This document shows, piece after piece, positions 32,677 through 43,275 of a stretch of DNA of 64,000 nucleotides. The first letter of the stretch is position 1. Every line of letters begins with the position of its first letter. The notes under the pieces are model-generated. The model had not been told where the DNA came from. It worked only from the letters and a program-made list of their open reading frames with translations, and searched no databases. This DNA is from Meiothermus sp. (GTDB lineage Bacteria; Deinococcota; Deinococci; Deinococcales; Thermaceae): positions 1 through 64,000 of the forward strand of contig NZ_JANXCG010000012.1 of assembly GCF_025060375.1 (NCBI RefSeq). Reading direction: 5' to 3'. Position numbers and translations under genes: made by a program.

Positions 32677-32840
32677 TGCGGTTCCTTGTTTTTTGGGTTG
32701 CCGTTCTGAACGAGCGGCTCTGCCTGCCAGATTTTACCCGGGCGGCCGGGGGTTCTCAGGCGCGCGGGACCCCCGCCCCACTGGGTTGGGGTGTACCCCA
32801 AGGCTACAGCGGAGGGCCCAGACCTTGTAGACTCTTTCCC

Positions 32841-33707
32841 GTGCGCCGGGCCCGGTTTCTGGGACTGCTCTACCTTAACCTAGCCACCCTGTTCTGGGGC
32901 AGCACCTTTGTCATGGTTAAGGATGGCCTGGCGACCCTCGAGCCCAGCCAGATTAACTTTGCCCGCTTCAGCGTGGCCGCCTTGTTTTTTCTCCCCGTTC
33001 TCCTGGGCCAAAACAGGGCGCTTTGGTGGGCCGGCCTGGAGCTGGGGGCCTGGCTTTTTTTCGCCTACCTGACCCAGACCGTTGGGCTCCAGTACACCAC
33101 TGCCAGCCGCAGCGCCTTCATCACCACCTTGTACGTGGTGGCCCTGCCCCTGTTCATGGGGCTCTTTGGCCGCCGCTTGCAGTGGCCGGTATGGGTGGGG
33201 GCGGGCCTGGCCATCCTGGGGGTGGGGCTGCTCTCCTACGACGGCTCCCCGCCCAACCTGGGTGACCTGTGGACCCTGGGCACCGCCCTTTGCTTCACCT
33301 TCTACATATGGCGCATGGAAAGCCACACCCAGCGCTTCCCCGCCTTGCCCCTGACCGGCGTGCAGATGCTTGTGGTGGCGGTGGCTTCCGGGCTTTGGAC
33401 GCTGTTTGAAAAGCCCACCTGGGACTTCGGTGCCTTTCCCTATGGCTCTATTCTCTACCTGGGGGTGGTGGCCTCAGCCCTGTGCATCTGGTTGCAGGCC
33501 CTGGGCCAACGGACGGTGCCCGCGCCGCAGGCAGCGGTGGTTTTCACCCTCGAGCCGGTCTACGCAGCGGCGTTTGCCTACGTGCTTTTGGGAGAGCGGC
33601 TTGGCCTTCAGGGGGTGGTCGGGGCGCTCCTAATCGTAGCGGCTACCCTGATCAGCCAGCTCAGCGGCGAAAAACCGCGCCCTGAGCGGGCCACGGAGGT
33701 TACCTGA
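32841..33707 (+). CDS. EamA/DMT-family transporter
   Basis: Two EamA repeats: LNLATLFWGSTFVMVKDGLATLEPSQINFARF; TLEPVYAAAFAYVLLGERLGLQGVVGALLIVAATLISQL. Confidence 0.88.
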   Translation: MRRARFLGLLYLNLATLFWGSTFVMVKDGLATLEPSQINFARFSVAALFFLPVLLGQNRALWWAGLELGAWLFFAYLTQTVGLQYTTASRSAFITTLYVVALPLFMGLFGRRLQWPVWVGAGLAILGVGLLSYDGSPPNLGDLWTLGTALCFTFYIWRMESHTQRFPALPLTGVQMLVVAVASGLWTLFEKPTWDFGAFPYGSILYLGVVASALCIWLQALGQRTVPAPQAAVVFTLEPVYAAAFAYVLLGERLGLQGVVGALLIVAATLISQLSGEKPRPERATEVT

Positions 33708-33711
33708 GGCC

Positions 33712-35727
33712 TCAGGCCAGCGGTTCCAGCCGCACCGGGTTGCTGTGGAAGGTGGAGCCCGCCCCCAGGTCGGTGAGGTGCTCGCCGGTGAGCCAGTTGA
33801 TGCCCTTGCCGTCGGGGGCCGGGGCCTCCCACCAGGTGCCCTCCTGCACCACCGTCCCCGGGATGGGGGCCTCCGAGACCCGCACCCGCCGCACCACCGC
33901 GCCGTGGGGGGAGCGGATCCGCACCCGCGCCCCGTCCTTCACCCCAAAAGCCTGGGCGTCCTGGGGGTGCACCAGCAGGATGGGCTCCCCCCCTTCGGCC
34001 CGCACCAGGCGCTCGACGTGCCCGTAGGTGCTGTTCAGGAAGTGCTTGGCCGGAGGGGTCAGCAGAATCAGGGGAAACTCCGGGGTGGGCTCGGTCAGGA
34101 TGACCGCGGGCGGCGGGTCAAACTGCACCTTGCCCGAAGGGGTGCCCGCACCATCGGTGAAGGGGCGGTGGCCGCGGGGGATGTTGAGCCGCACAAACCC
34201 CTCGGCCTTGAGGCGCTCGAGGGTGATGCCCGTGAGCCAGGGGTGGGGGGAGTCCAAAAGCGAGCGGGCCAGGGTCTCGGCGTCCCAGTAGAGGGTGGGC
34301 TCCTCCAGGCCCAGCCGCCGGCCCAGCTCGGCGAAGACCCAGGTGTTGGGCCGGGCCTCGCCCTGGGGGGGCATCAGGGCCTCGTTCCAGGAGAGGTAGT
34401 AGTGGCCGTAGGCGGTGTAGAGGTCGGGGTGCTCCAGGAAGGTGGTGGCCGGCAGCACAAAGTCGGCGAAGCGGGTGGTCTCGGTCAGGGCCTGCTCGAG
34501 CACCACCGTAAACAGGTCTTCCCGCAGAAGGCCCTGCTGCACCAGGTCGGAGCGGGGGGCCACCACCGCCGGATTGGTGTTGAAGACGAAGAGGGCCCGG
34601 ATGGGCGGCTCCAGCCGGGTGAGGGCGGTGCCGAGCTGGGTCATGTTGACCCGCCGGGGCGGGGTGGGGCGGGCCTGGAGCAGGTGGGCTCCCCCTAGGT
34701 ACTTCCGGTTCAGGGGGAAGGCCCCGCTGGTGCTGAGCAGGGCTCCCCCGCCGGGGTACTGCCAGGCCCCGATCAGGGCAGGCAGGAGAATCACTGCCCG
34801 CAGGGCCGAGCCCCCGCCGGGGTGGCGGGTTAGGCCGTAGCTGGTGCGGATGAAGCTGGCCCGGGCCCGGGCGAACTCGAGCGCCAGCCGCTCCACTGTG
34901 GCCGCCGGCACCCCGGTGGCGGCCTCTACCCGCTCGGGCGTCCAGGCCTCGGCCACCTCCATAAAGGCCTCGAAGCCGGTGGTCGCGCGGGCGATGTAGT
35001 CCGCGTCGTGCAGGCCGGCCTTCACGATGGCCCGGGCCATCCCGTAGGCCAGCGCGGCGTCGGTGCCGGGCCGAATTTTGATGTGCTCGTCGGCAAAGCG
35101 GCTGGTGAGGTTCTCGTAGGGGTCAATGTGCACGATGCGCGCCCCGTTGTGCCGGGCCTGCTTGAGAAAGGGGGTCAGGTGGGTGTGGGTGTGCAGGCTG
35201 TTGATGCCCCACAGGAGGATGAAGCGAGCCTTCGGCACCTCCTCGGGGTCGGTGCCGTAGCGGTGGCCGTAGGTGGCCTCCCAGGCGGCCCGCCCGGCGG
35301 TGGCGCAGATGGTGGTCTCGAGCTCGCTCGCCCCCAGGGCGCGGAAGAAGGCCAGGGGGTGCTCGTACTGCATCAGGCCCATGGTGCCGGCGTAGTGGTA
35401 GGGCAGCACCGCCTCGGGGCCGTGTTGCGCCAGGATTTGCTGGAGCCGCTCGGCAATCTCGTCGAGCGCCTCGGCCCAGCTCACCCGCGCAAAGCGGCCC
35501 TCCCCCTTCGCCCCCACCCGCCGCATGGGGTACAGGGGCCGCAGGGGGTGGTGCTGGCGCTCGGGGTAGCGGTAGGTCTTCACGCAGGCGAAGCCCTGGG
35601 TGATGGGGTGGGCGGGGTCGCCCCGAACCTCTAAGAGCCGGTTCTGGGCCGGGTCGATGGTAACCAGCAGCGAGCAGGCATCGGGGCAGTCGAGGGGGCA
35701 GGTGGCGCGGGCCTGGCGGAGCTGCAT
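33712..35727 (-). CDS. Molybdopterin-dependent oxidoreductase (DMSO reductase superfamily)
   Basis: CPLDCPDACSLLVTI Fe-S motif; RPGTDAALAYGMARAIV; C-terminal molydopterin dinucleotide-binding domain. Confidence 0.9.
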   Translation of the reverse strand: MQLRQARATCPLDCPDACSLLVTIDPAQNRLLEVRGDPAHPITQGFACVKTYRYPERQHHPLRPLYPMRRVGAKGEGRFARVSWAEALDEIAERLQQILAQHGPEAVLPYHYAGTMGLMQYEHPLAFFRALGASELETTICATAGRAAWEATYGHRYGTDPEEVPKARFILLWGINSLHTHTHLTPFLKQARHNGARIVHIDPYENLTSRFADEHIKIRPGTDAALAYGMARAIVKAGLHDADYIARATTGFEAFMEVAEAWTPERVEAATGVPAATVERLALEFARARASFIRTSYGLTRHPGGGSALRAVILLPALIGAWQYPGGGALLSTSGAFPLNRKYLGGAHLLQARPTPPRRVNMTQLGTALTRLEPPIRALFVFNTNPAVVAPRSDLVQQGLLREDLFTVVLEQALTETTRFADFVLPATTFLEHPDLYTAYGHYYLSWNEALMPPQGEARPNTWVFAELGRRLGLEEPTLYWDAETLARSLLDSPHPWLTGITLERLKAEGFVRLNIPRGHRPFTDGAGTPSGKVQFDPPPAVILTEPTPEFPLILLTPPAKHFLNSTYGHVERLVRAEGGEPILLVHPQDAQAFGVKDGARVRIRSPHGAVVRRVRVSEAPIPGTVVQEGTWWEAPAPDGKGINWLTGEHLTDLGAGSTFHSNPVRLEPLA

Positions 35728-35748
35728 GGTGCCATTATAGGGTTTGGG

Positions 35749-36630
35749 CTAGGCCACCCGCTCAGCAGCAAAGCGCTGGCTCGGGTTGGCGTACTCCTCC
35801 TGAGCGGCCACGAGCTGAATTTCTCGGGCGCCGAGCTGGTGGGTGAGCTGAAGCAGGTTGTAGGTGGCGGAGACCGCGTTCTCCAAACTCAGGGCCAGCC
35901 TGCCGGTCCTGAGGTAGTGCCCCAGGAACAAGGCGGTGATGGCGTCTCCAGCGCCGTTGCGGGGGGGGTCCAGGGGGATGTAAGGGGTGCGCACGCGGTA
36001 GGCCCCCTCCTCGCCCACGGCCAGGGTCTCTATGCCGCTGGGGGAGGGCTTTTCCGGCAGGAAGCTGGTGACCATCACCACCCTGGGGCCTTCGGGGCGC
36101 ATTCTTTCCCGCAACTCATGGGCGGCCTCCAGGGCTTCCTCCAGGTTCCGGACGCGCCGCCCGCTCAGAAGTTCCAGCTCAAACTGGTTGGGGGTGAGGA
36201 GGTCCGCCTGGGGCAGCACCTGCGCCTTCAGCACTGGGGGGATTTCAGGATGGACGAAGACGCCCCGGCCCGCGTCCCCCATTACCGGGTCGCAGCAGAA
36301 GAGGGCTTGGGGATTCTGCGTTCGCACCCGCGCCAGCGCCGACAGGATGGCCGCCGCGGTACCTGCACTGCCCATGTAGCCCGAGAGCACCGCGTCGCAC
36401 TGGGCAAGCGCTCCTCGCTCGGCGATGCCCTCCACCATCTCCACCAGGTGTTCTGGCGGCAGTGTCAGGCCCCTCCAAGCGCCGTAGCCGGTGTGGTTGG
36501 AGAAGAGTACGGTGTGAACTGCCCAGACCTCAAAACCCAGCCGTTGCAGAGGAAAGACCGCCGCGGCATTGCCCACATGGCCGTAGGCAACCCAGCTTTG
36601 GATGGAGAGGATGCTGCGGGGCAAGCCCAT
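35749..36630 (-). CDS. pdxY: Pyridoxal kinase
   Basis: [59 protein letters not shown]. Confidence 0.92.
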   Translation of the reverse strand: MGLPRSILSIQSWVAYGHVGNAAAVFPLQRLGFEVWAVHTVLFSNHTGYGAWRGLTLPPEHLVEMVEGIAERGALAQCDAVLSGYMGSAGTAAAILSALARVRTQNPQALFCCDPVMGDAGRGVFVHPEIPPVLKAQVLPQADLLTPNQFELELLSGRRVRNLEEALEAAHELRERMRPEGPRVVMVTSFLPEKPSPSGIETLAVGEEGAYRVRTPYIPLDPPRNGAGDAITALFLGHYLRTGRLALSLENAVSATYNLLQLTHQLGAREIQLVAAQEEYANPSQRFAAERVA

Positions 36631-36769
36631 GGCGGAAGTTTACGCAACTTCGCCGTGGCCTTGTTGTTCGGTTGGGTTTTCGTGACCCCTTCCTCGGGTT
36701 ACCCTCCTGAATCTTTTGTGCTAAATTGCCCGACGTCTGGTGTATGAGAGCCAGGCACGGAGGTTGTGT

Positions 36770-37228
36770 ATGAAGAAAATTCTCGGTTTGTTGGTGGTAG
36801 CCCTGCTCAGCGGGGCCCTGGCCCAAGGCCGGTTGTTTGGTGAGGTAGCCTCTGGCAACCTGAGCATGGTGCCGAACTTTGGCCTTTCGGCCAGCGCCCG
36901 CGTAGGAGCGGAGAACCTGCTGGGCCCCCTGGCCCTGCGGGGTGGGTTTGGCCTTGGGGTCTTTGGGGGAAGCACCAACTTCAACCTTGGGGCGGATGTG
37001 CTCTACTTCCTGCGCGGCTCGAGCCCGACCTTTTACCTAGGGGGTGGGCTGGGGTTGCAGACGGGCGCCGTCACTGCCTTTGACCTGAATGGGGCGGCGG
37101 GGCTCGAGCTGCCCATAACCCGCGATTTCAACTTCTTCCTGGAGCTCCAGCCGACCCTCAGGTTCGTGAGCGGGAGCAGCCAGTTCATTCTGGACCTGGA
37201 GTTCGGACCCCGGCTCTACTTCCGCTAG
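36770..37228 (+). CDS. Hypothetical secreted / outer-membrane beta-barrel-like protein
   Basis: MKKILGLLVVALLSGALAQG signal peptide; Gly-rich strands ending RLYFR. Confidence 0.6.
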   Translation: MKKILGLLVVALLSGALAQGRLFGEVASGNLSMVPNFGLSASARVGAENLLGPLALRGGFGLGVFGGSTNFNLGADVLYFLRGSSPTFYLGGGLGLQTGAVTAFDLNGAAGLELPITRDFNFFLELQPTLRFVSGSSQFILDLEFGPRLYFR

Positions 37229-38478
37229 GCTAGGGTCTTTGGACCGGGGGGCAGGACCCCCCGGTCTTTTCCCTCGTAGCGCAGGGCCTCAATGGGGTCC
37301 AGTGCGGCGGCCCGAGCGGCGGGCCAGACCCCAAAGAAAAGCCCCACCAAGCCGCTTACCGCGAGGGCCAGGAGGACTGTGCCGGGGCTTAGGATGTAGA
37401 CGAAGAAGGGCACCGCCAAGGTGATGAGCAGCAACAACCCGGCGGCCAAGGCCACCCCCAGGATGCCCCCCAGCAGGGTGAGCACCACCGCCTCTATCAG
37501 AAACTGCTGCCGAATCTGGCTCGAGGTAGCCCCCAGGGCCTTCCGCAGCCCGATTTCTCGGGTGCGCTCGGTGACCGAGACCAGCATGATGTTCATGATG
37601 CCGATGCCCCCCACCAGTAGGGAAAGACCGGCGATGCCCCCCAGCAGGGCCTGCAGGATGCGGGTAACGGAGCGCAGGGTGTCTTGGAAGCTCTCGGTGG
37701 AGGCGACCTGGTAGCGGCCCTTGCCGTAGCGGGCTTCGAAGATGCGCTGCACCTGGCGTTTAACCTGGGCGGCATCGGCCTCTTTCCGGAGCGAGAGCAT
37801 CAAAAAGGCGTACTCTCCCCGCCGGGCGGTGGGGGAGGTGTTCCACACCAGGGGAATGGGGACGTAGACCGTAGCCGCGGCCCCCAACCCCCCAAAGATG
37901 CCGGCAGGGGGTGCCAGCACCCCCACCACGGTCAGCTCGAGGCGGCCACCCCCGGGGTAGAAGAGGCGCACCACCTGGCCCACCGCCTCGCGGCCGGGGA
38001 AGAGGTCTTTGGCCGCCCGGTCGGAGAGCACCGCTAAGGCCAGACCCCCGCGGGCCTCGGACTCGGTGAAGTAGCGGCCTTGGGCAATTCTGAGGGTGGG
38101 GTCGAGCCGGGGGAGGTCGCCTGGGGTGCCCTGGAGCTGGATGGAGCGGCGTTCGCCAGGGCGGACCTCGTACTGCAGGTTGCCGAAGAGCAGGGGTATG
38201 ACCGCCGCTGGAAGCCCCTCCAGGGGCCTCAGGTCCTCCTCCCGGATGGGGGCGGTGCTGAAGTCGTACCCCTCGTTGAAGTTGGGCTGGACGAAGATGG
38301 AGCGCCCGGCGATAGCCTCCAGGTCTTGAGCGATGCCCGCAGAGGCCATCTGCCCCAGCGAGACCATTGCGGTGACCGAGAAGACCCCGATCACGATGCC
38401 CAAAAGGGCCAGAAAACTGCGCAGTTTGTTGGCCCAGAGGGACTCAAAGGCCATGCGCAGGTTTTCCAGAGGGTTCAT
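37225..38478 (-). CDS. ABC transporter permease, MacB-like
   Basis: NPLENLRMAFESLWANKLRSFLALLGIVIGV; VGGIGIMNIMLVSVTERTREIGLRKALGA. Confidence 0.9.
   Translation of the reverse strand: MNPLENLRMAFESLWANKLRSFLALLGIVIGVFSVTAMVSLGQMASAGIAQDLEAIAGRSIFVQPNFNEGYDFSTAPIREEDLRPLEGLPAAVIPLLFGNLQYEVRPGERRSIQLQGTPGDLPRLDPTLRIAQGRYFTESEARGGLALAVLSDRAAKDLFPGREAVGQVVRLFYPGGGRLELTVVGVLAPPAGIFGGLGAAATVYVPIPLVWNTSPTARRGEYAFLMLSLRKEADAAQVKRQVQRIFEARYGKGRYQVASTESFQDTLRSVTRILQALLGGIAGLSLLVGGIGIMNIMLVSVTERTREIGLRKALGATSSQIRQQFLIEAVVLTLLGGILGVALAAGLLLLITLAVPFFVYILSPGTVLLALAVSGLVGLFFGVWPAARAAALDPIEALRYEGKDRGVLPPGPKTLA
37242..37270 (+). terminator. Hairpin GACCGGGGGG-CAGGA-CCCCCCGGTC-TTTT, within the 3' coding end of the convergent macB-like gene
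   Basis: Perfect 10-bp stem plus T-tract. Confidence 0.75.
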
Positions 38479-38510
38479 GCCCCCGGCTTCCTCGGTGGCG
38501 CTTGGCGGGT

Positions 38511-39206
<696 letters not shown>

Positions 39207-39209
39207 GCC

Positions 39210-40394
39210 CTAACCCCCTCGGTAGCTCACCCTCAGCCCCTCTCTTAGGGACTCAGGCGGCAGCGAGACCAGTAGGCTGCCCTCACCGATTCCCTCTACC
39301 ACGGCCCGGGTGAGGTTGCGGGCCTTCAGCATCACGGGAACCTTTCGGACCCGCCGGCTCTGCTCGTCTATCTCCCAGACATAGTGCTGGTCTCCCTCCT
39401 CTACCAAAGCTTCCAGAGGGACCTGGAGGGCCTCTTGGAGGTGCAGGGTGGTGATGCGGGCGGTGACGCTTAGGCCAGGGCGGACCAGGGCCTCGGCTTT
39501 GGGCTCCGTGAAGCGGATGAACACCGGGAGCACTGCGCTGCCCCCGCTCCCTGCTACCTCGGCCTGTGTGCCCAGCCGTTCCACCTGGCCCAGGAGGGGC
39601 TCTCCGGGAAGGGCGTCCAGCTCGAGCCGCACCGGCTGCCCTGGCTGGACCCCAGGGATGTCGGCCTCGGCTAGGCGGGCCTGCACCCGTAGGCTCCCCG
39701 CCTCCACCAGCCGGATGGCTCCACCCCCAGCCGCCTCTACCCCCACCAGGTAGCCCACGCTGGCTACCGTACCGGCCACCGGTGCCCTCAGGGTGGACTG
39801 GGCCAGGGCCCGCTCGAGGGCCACCACCTCGCTTCGCCGGGCCTCCATCTGGGCTGAGAGCTCGAGCTGGGTCCCACGATGGGCTTCGGATAGGCTTCTG
39901 AGCTGGGCCTCCAGTTCGGCCGTCCGCCTTTGGGCCTGCTCCACCTCGGTCCGGGCCACCCCTCCAACCCCAAGCAGTTCCCGGAGGGTCTGCAGGGTTC
40001 GCTGGGCCTCCTCGAGCTGGTTTTCCAGACGGACGCGGCTGCTTTGGAACTCGGCCTCCTGGGCCCGCCGCCGCAGCCGCAAGGCCTCCAGGGCTTTCTT
40101 GGTGGCCTCGAGCCGGGCCTCTTCATCCCCGGTCTCGAGCACCGCCAGCACCTGCCCAGCCTCCACCCGGTCTCCCTCCCGCACCCTCACCGCGGCCACC
40201 CGGCCCGGCCGAGGGAAGCTGAGGGTATAGACTCGAGCCTCCACCACCCCGTTGGCCCGCACCTCTCGAACGAAGACCCCCCGCTCTGCCCGCACCACGT
40301 TTACTGCCAAAGCCTGCTCGGGGCGGGGCCGCAGCAGACCAAAGGCGGTGAGGCCCAAGGAGAGGAGCAACAACCACCCCAACCAGCGTTTCAT
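39210..40394 (-). CDS. HlyD/MacA-type periplasmic adaptor protein
   Basis: MKRWLGWLLLLSLGLTAFG; VREGDRVEAGQVLAVLETGD biotinyl-lipoyl-like motif; coiled coil. Confidence 0.88.
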   Translation of the reverse strand: MKRWLGWLLLLSLGLTAFGLLRPRPEQALAVNVVRAERGVFVREVRANGVVEARVYTLSFPRPGRVAAVRVREGDRVEAGQVLAVLETGDEEARLEATKKALEALRLRRRAQEAEFQSSRVRLENQLEEAQRTLQTLRELLGVGGVARTEVEQAQRRTAELEAQLRSLSEAHRGTQLELSAQMEARRSEVVALERALAQSTLRAPVAGTVASVGYLVGVEAAGGGAIRLVEAGSLRVQARLAEADIPGVQPGQPVRLELDALPGEPLLGQVERLGTQAEVAGSGGSAVLPVFIRFTEPKAEALVRPGLSVTARITTLHLQEALQVPLEALVEEGDQHYVWEIDEQSRRVRKVPVMLKARNLTRAVVEGIGEGSLLVSLPPESLREGLRVSYRGG

Positions 40395-40405
40395 GGTGGA
40401 GCGCC

Positions 40406-41020
40406 TCAACCCTGGCCTAGGATACCCCACAGGGTGAAGGCCAGGGAAGCCGCAGCCACCCCTAGGGTGGCCAGCCAGGCCCTTTGGGGTACCAGAACCC
40501 GCAGGCCTGTGCCGATGATCCAAAGGGACCAGGCCAGGCTCACCAGACCCAGGCCCTGCACCACCCGGGTGGTGGGGGCCGAGGCCACCGCTGCCTGGTA
40601 GGTTCGTTGCCAGGCCCGAAAGGCCTCGGTGTCGTTGAGCGGGGGTAAGGGGGGCAGCTCGGCGGTGATAGGGAAGAGGGCCCCTATGGGCAGCAGCACC
40701 AGCCCTACCAGCAACCCCGGGACGTTGCCCCAGCCGTAGACCTCCCAGGCCCGGCTGTCGGGGCCCGCCAGCAAGCGGATGATAAGCCCGCCCAGCCCCC
40801 AGAACACGATGCCCCCCACCACCCCTCCCACAAGGCCGAGCAGGAGCTGCAGGGCGAATCCACCAGGGGTGGAGGGCGGCAGCAGGCGCACCAGGAGCAG
40901 GTTGCCCAAGGTGGCCAGCGTGCTGGCGGCCAGAACGATCAGAAACGGCGCTGTCAGGTTGGGCCTGCGCTCCTGGAGGGCCTGGAAGAACTGCCTAGGA
41001 GAGAGAAGAGCCTCAACCAT
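40406..41020 (-). CDS. Yip1-family-like membrane protein
   Basis: MVEALLSPRQFFQALQERRPNLTAPFLIVLAASTLATL...AWEVYGWGNVPGLLVG. Confidence 0.7.
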   Translation of the reverse strand: MVEALLSPRQFFQALQERRPNLTAPFLIVLAASTLATLGNLLLVRLLPPSTPGGFALQLLLGLVGGVVGGIVFWGLGGLIIRLLAGPDSRAWEVYGWGNVPGLLVGLVLLPIGALFPITAELPPLPPLNDTEAFRAWQRTYQAAVASAPTTRVVQGLGLVSLAWSLWIIGTGLRVLVPQRAWLATLGVAAASLAFTLWGILGQG

Positions 41021-41094
41021 GTTCACCTCTCCCAAAGTTTTCCCCAGCCCCCTCCTTTGGGCAAGGGCCAGAATATTTGGGTAATCTGGGGTTC

Positions 41095-41499
41095 ATGAAG
41101 GCGCTCGCCCTGATTGCCCACGATCGCAAGAAGACCGATATGGTGGCCTTCGCCATGACCCACAGGGAGCTCCTTTCCCGCTTTCCCCTGGTGGCTACCG
41201 GAACCACTGGCCGGCTCTTGCAGGAAAAGGTAGGGCTCAGTGTGACGCGGATGCTCTCGGGGCCCTTGGGCGGCGACCAGCAAATTGGGGCCATGGTGGC
41301 TGAGGAGCGGGTGCTGGCGGTAATTTTCCTGCGCGACCCCCTGGAGGCTCAGCCCCACGAGCCCGATGTGCAGGCCTTGATGCGGGTCTGCGATGTGCAC
41401 AACGTGCCCCTGGCAACCAACCTGGCCGCGGCGGAGGCGGTGCTGGCCTGGCTGAACAGCGACCTCTCAGCCAACGAGCGAAGGTCTCAGCGGATATAG
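41095..41499 (+). CDS. mgsA: Methylglyoxal synthase
   Basis: LALIAHDRKKTDMVAFA; TGTTGRLLQEKVGL; SGPLGGDQQIGAMVAE; FLRDPLEAQPHEPD. Confidence 0.96.
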   Translation: MKALALIAHDRKKTDMVAFAMTHRELLSRFPLVATGTTGRLLQEKVGLSVTRMLSGPLGGDQQIGAMVAEERVLAVIFLRDPLEAQPHEPDVQALMRVCDVHNVPLATNLAAAEAVLAWLNSDLSANERRSQRI

Positions 41500-41551
41500 T
41501 GTCAGGGGACCCTAATGTTAGGAAAGTTGAGTGCTATATTGGCAAGTAGCT

Positions 41552-41776
41552 ATGACGCCTGTGGAATGGATTCGCCAAATGGTTGAGGCCAACCGAGAGG
41601 CCCTTCAGCAGATGCCCTTTCCACCTGGGCTGGCTGAGTACATAGACGAGCTGGTCAAGGCTGGTCAGACCGAGCAGATCATCGCCATGATGAAGATGAG
41701 CTTTTTGATCGGTGTCCAGCAGGGGGCCCGCAGTGAGGAGGTCTCCCTTCCCCCCCGGGTTCGCATCCAGGCCTAG
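41552..41776 (+). CDS. Small hypothetical protein
   Basis: ORF MTPVEWIRQMVEANREALQQMPFPPGLAEYIDELVKAGQ. Confidence 0.5.
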   Translation: MTPVEWIRQMVEANREALQQMPFPPGLAEYIDELVKAGQTEQIIAMMKMSFLIGVQQGARSEEVSLPPRVRIQA

Positions 41777-41850
41777 CCGGCGGCTGGATGTTATCCAGCC
41801 CGGTTAGGGCCCCGCATCCCGAGGGCAGGGGGTGCTCTAAAGGTGAGAAC

Positions 41851-43047
41851 CTAGGGGGCCATCTGGGCGGGCTGAGGGGCCAGGATGCGAGGGTAGGGCA
41901 GCGCCAGAATGCAGCGGCCCCCGCCCTCCAGGTAGCCCGGCAACCAGCGGCTCACCTCCTCGAGGTTCTCCTGGAGGAGCAGGAGGTAATCGGTGGGGCG
42001 CTCGAGCAGCCTCTGCGGACCTTGGACGGGCACGTGGACCCCTGCTATGTAGTGCCCTTGCTTGCGCGGGTCGGGGTCTACCAGGCAGTCCACCACCTCG
42101 GGCCCTAGCCCAACGAAGTTGAGAAGGAGCGCACTCTCTGGGCAGGCTCCGTAGACCGCAATCCGGCGGCCTCGGGCCTTCAGCTCGGTCAGAAGGGTCA
42201 GCAGGGCCTCCCTCAGGGCGGCCACCTGGGAGCCGAACTCGAGGTAGTAGGCCGTCCCTTCCAGACCCAGCCTGCGCTCCTCCTCCAGGTACCGTTCCAC
42301 CCCTGCTTCGCTGGGCCCGGTCCTGCCCAGATGGACCCACAACAGCCCCGGTGCGGGCGCTTCCACCCGTTGGAGCTGAAGTCCGTGCCGCTGGGCCAGC
42401 CGCTTCAGCGCTCCCACGGAGAAGTAGTTCTGTTGCGGGGGGCTAAAGCGGGTGAAGCGGCGGCCCTCGAGCAGCTCGCGCAGGTTGGGCAGCTCCAGGA
42501 CCAGGTGACCCTGCTCCGCCAACACCTGGGCAAGCCCCTCGAGCAGCCCGTTGGGGTCGTGGGTGTAGGCGAGCAGATGCCCCGCCAGGATGAGGTCGCT
42601 TTGGAACCCCTCCTCCTTGAGCCGGAGGGCCAGGGCGTGGTCAAAGCGGGCCCGGCGGGTGGGAATAGCCCAGCTCAGGGCGGTTTGGCTGCGTTCAGGG
42701 TGGGGGTCGAGGTAGAGCACCCGGGCTCCCCCCCGCTCGAGCCGGCTCAGGAGTTCCAAGGGGCAGCCCTCCAAGGCCAGCACCTGCTTTGGGCGCCGGA
42801 TTTCCATCTGGGCCAGCAGCGTCCTCCAGCTTCCGTAGACCGACCCGCTTTCGATGGCCTCCTGCGCTCCGCCTAGGAGCTGTACCAGCCCGCAGCGGGG
42901 GCAGAAGCCCAGCTCGAGTTGCGGGCGTTTTTCCACCACGTTGAGTTGATCGAGCCTGCGGAGGCTGCCCAGGGGTAGCCGCCCTAGGCTCAGGAAGCTG
43001 AGGAGCTCCCTGGCTCCGCATGCACGGCAGGTCTTGAGCCTGTTCAT
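41851..43047 (-). CDS. Class I SAM-dependent methyltransferase family protein with N-terminal Zn-ribbon and C-terminal C-methyltransferase domain
   Basis: CRACGARELLSFLSLGRLPLG...CPRCGLVQL; C-terminal RIAVYGACPESALLLNFVGLGPEVVDCLVDPDPRKQGHYIAGVHVPV. Confidence 0.8.
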   Translation of the reverse strand: MNRLKTCRACGARELLSFLSLGRLPLGSLRRLDQLNVVEKRPQLELGFCPRCGLVQLLGGAQEAIESGSVYGSWRTLLAQMEIRRPKQVLALEGCPLELLSRLERGGARVLYLDPHPERSQTALSWAIPTRRARFDHALALRLKEEGFQSDLILAGHLLAYTHDPNGLLEGLAQVLAEQGHLVLELPNLRELLEGRRFTRFSPPQQNYFSVGALKRLAQRHGLQLQRVEAPAPGLLWVHLGRTGPSEAGVERYLEEERRLGLEGTAYYLEFGSQVAALREALLTLLTELKARGRRIAVYGACPESALLLNFVGLGPEVVDCLVDPDPRKQGHYIAGVHVPVQGPQRLLERPTDYLLLLQENLEEVSRWLPGYLEGGGRCILALPYPRILAPQPAQMAP

Positions 43048-43185
43048 TCAAGCCCCCACAGGCCGGTGGGCACCGGCACCTATCGCCCAAGGTAGGGCCT
43101 TCTCCGTAATCCTGGCGTTATGCCGCTGCCCTTGCCCATCAGGCCTCCGGGCTTGGGCGGGTTAAGGGCGGGGAGGGTTGGCTGG

Positions 43186-43275
43186 GAGGGCCCAACGTGG
43201 GGTTAACGCCCGCCATAACGGGGCTTGGTTTGTAGCCCCCGTCCACACGTTGGCCCTCGGGTGGCCTAATTTTTT
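43186..43275 (+). promoter_or_regulatory. Structured leader-like element with nested stems and a T6 tract upstream of the carotenoid operon
   Basis: Outer stem GGGCC(C)AACGTG 43188-43199 / CACGTTGGCCC 43246-43256; inner stem ACGGGGCT 43218-43225 / AGCCCC(C)GT 43234-43242; T-tract just downstream. Confidence 0.4.

Noticed and set aside
41784-41800. GCTGGAT-GTT-ATCCAGC hairpin after the small ORF
   Set aside because: No T-tract and short stem; insufficient to call a terminator or ncRNA.
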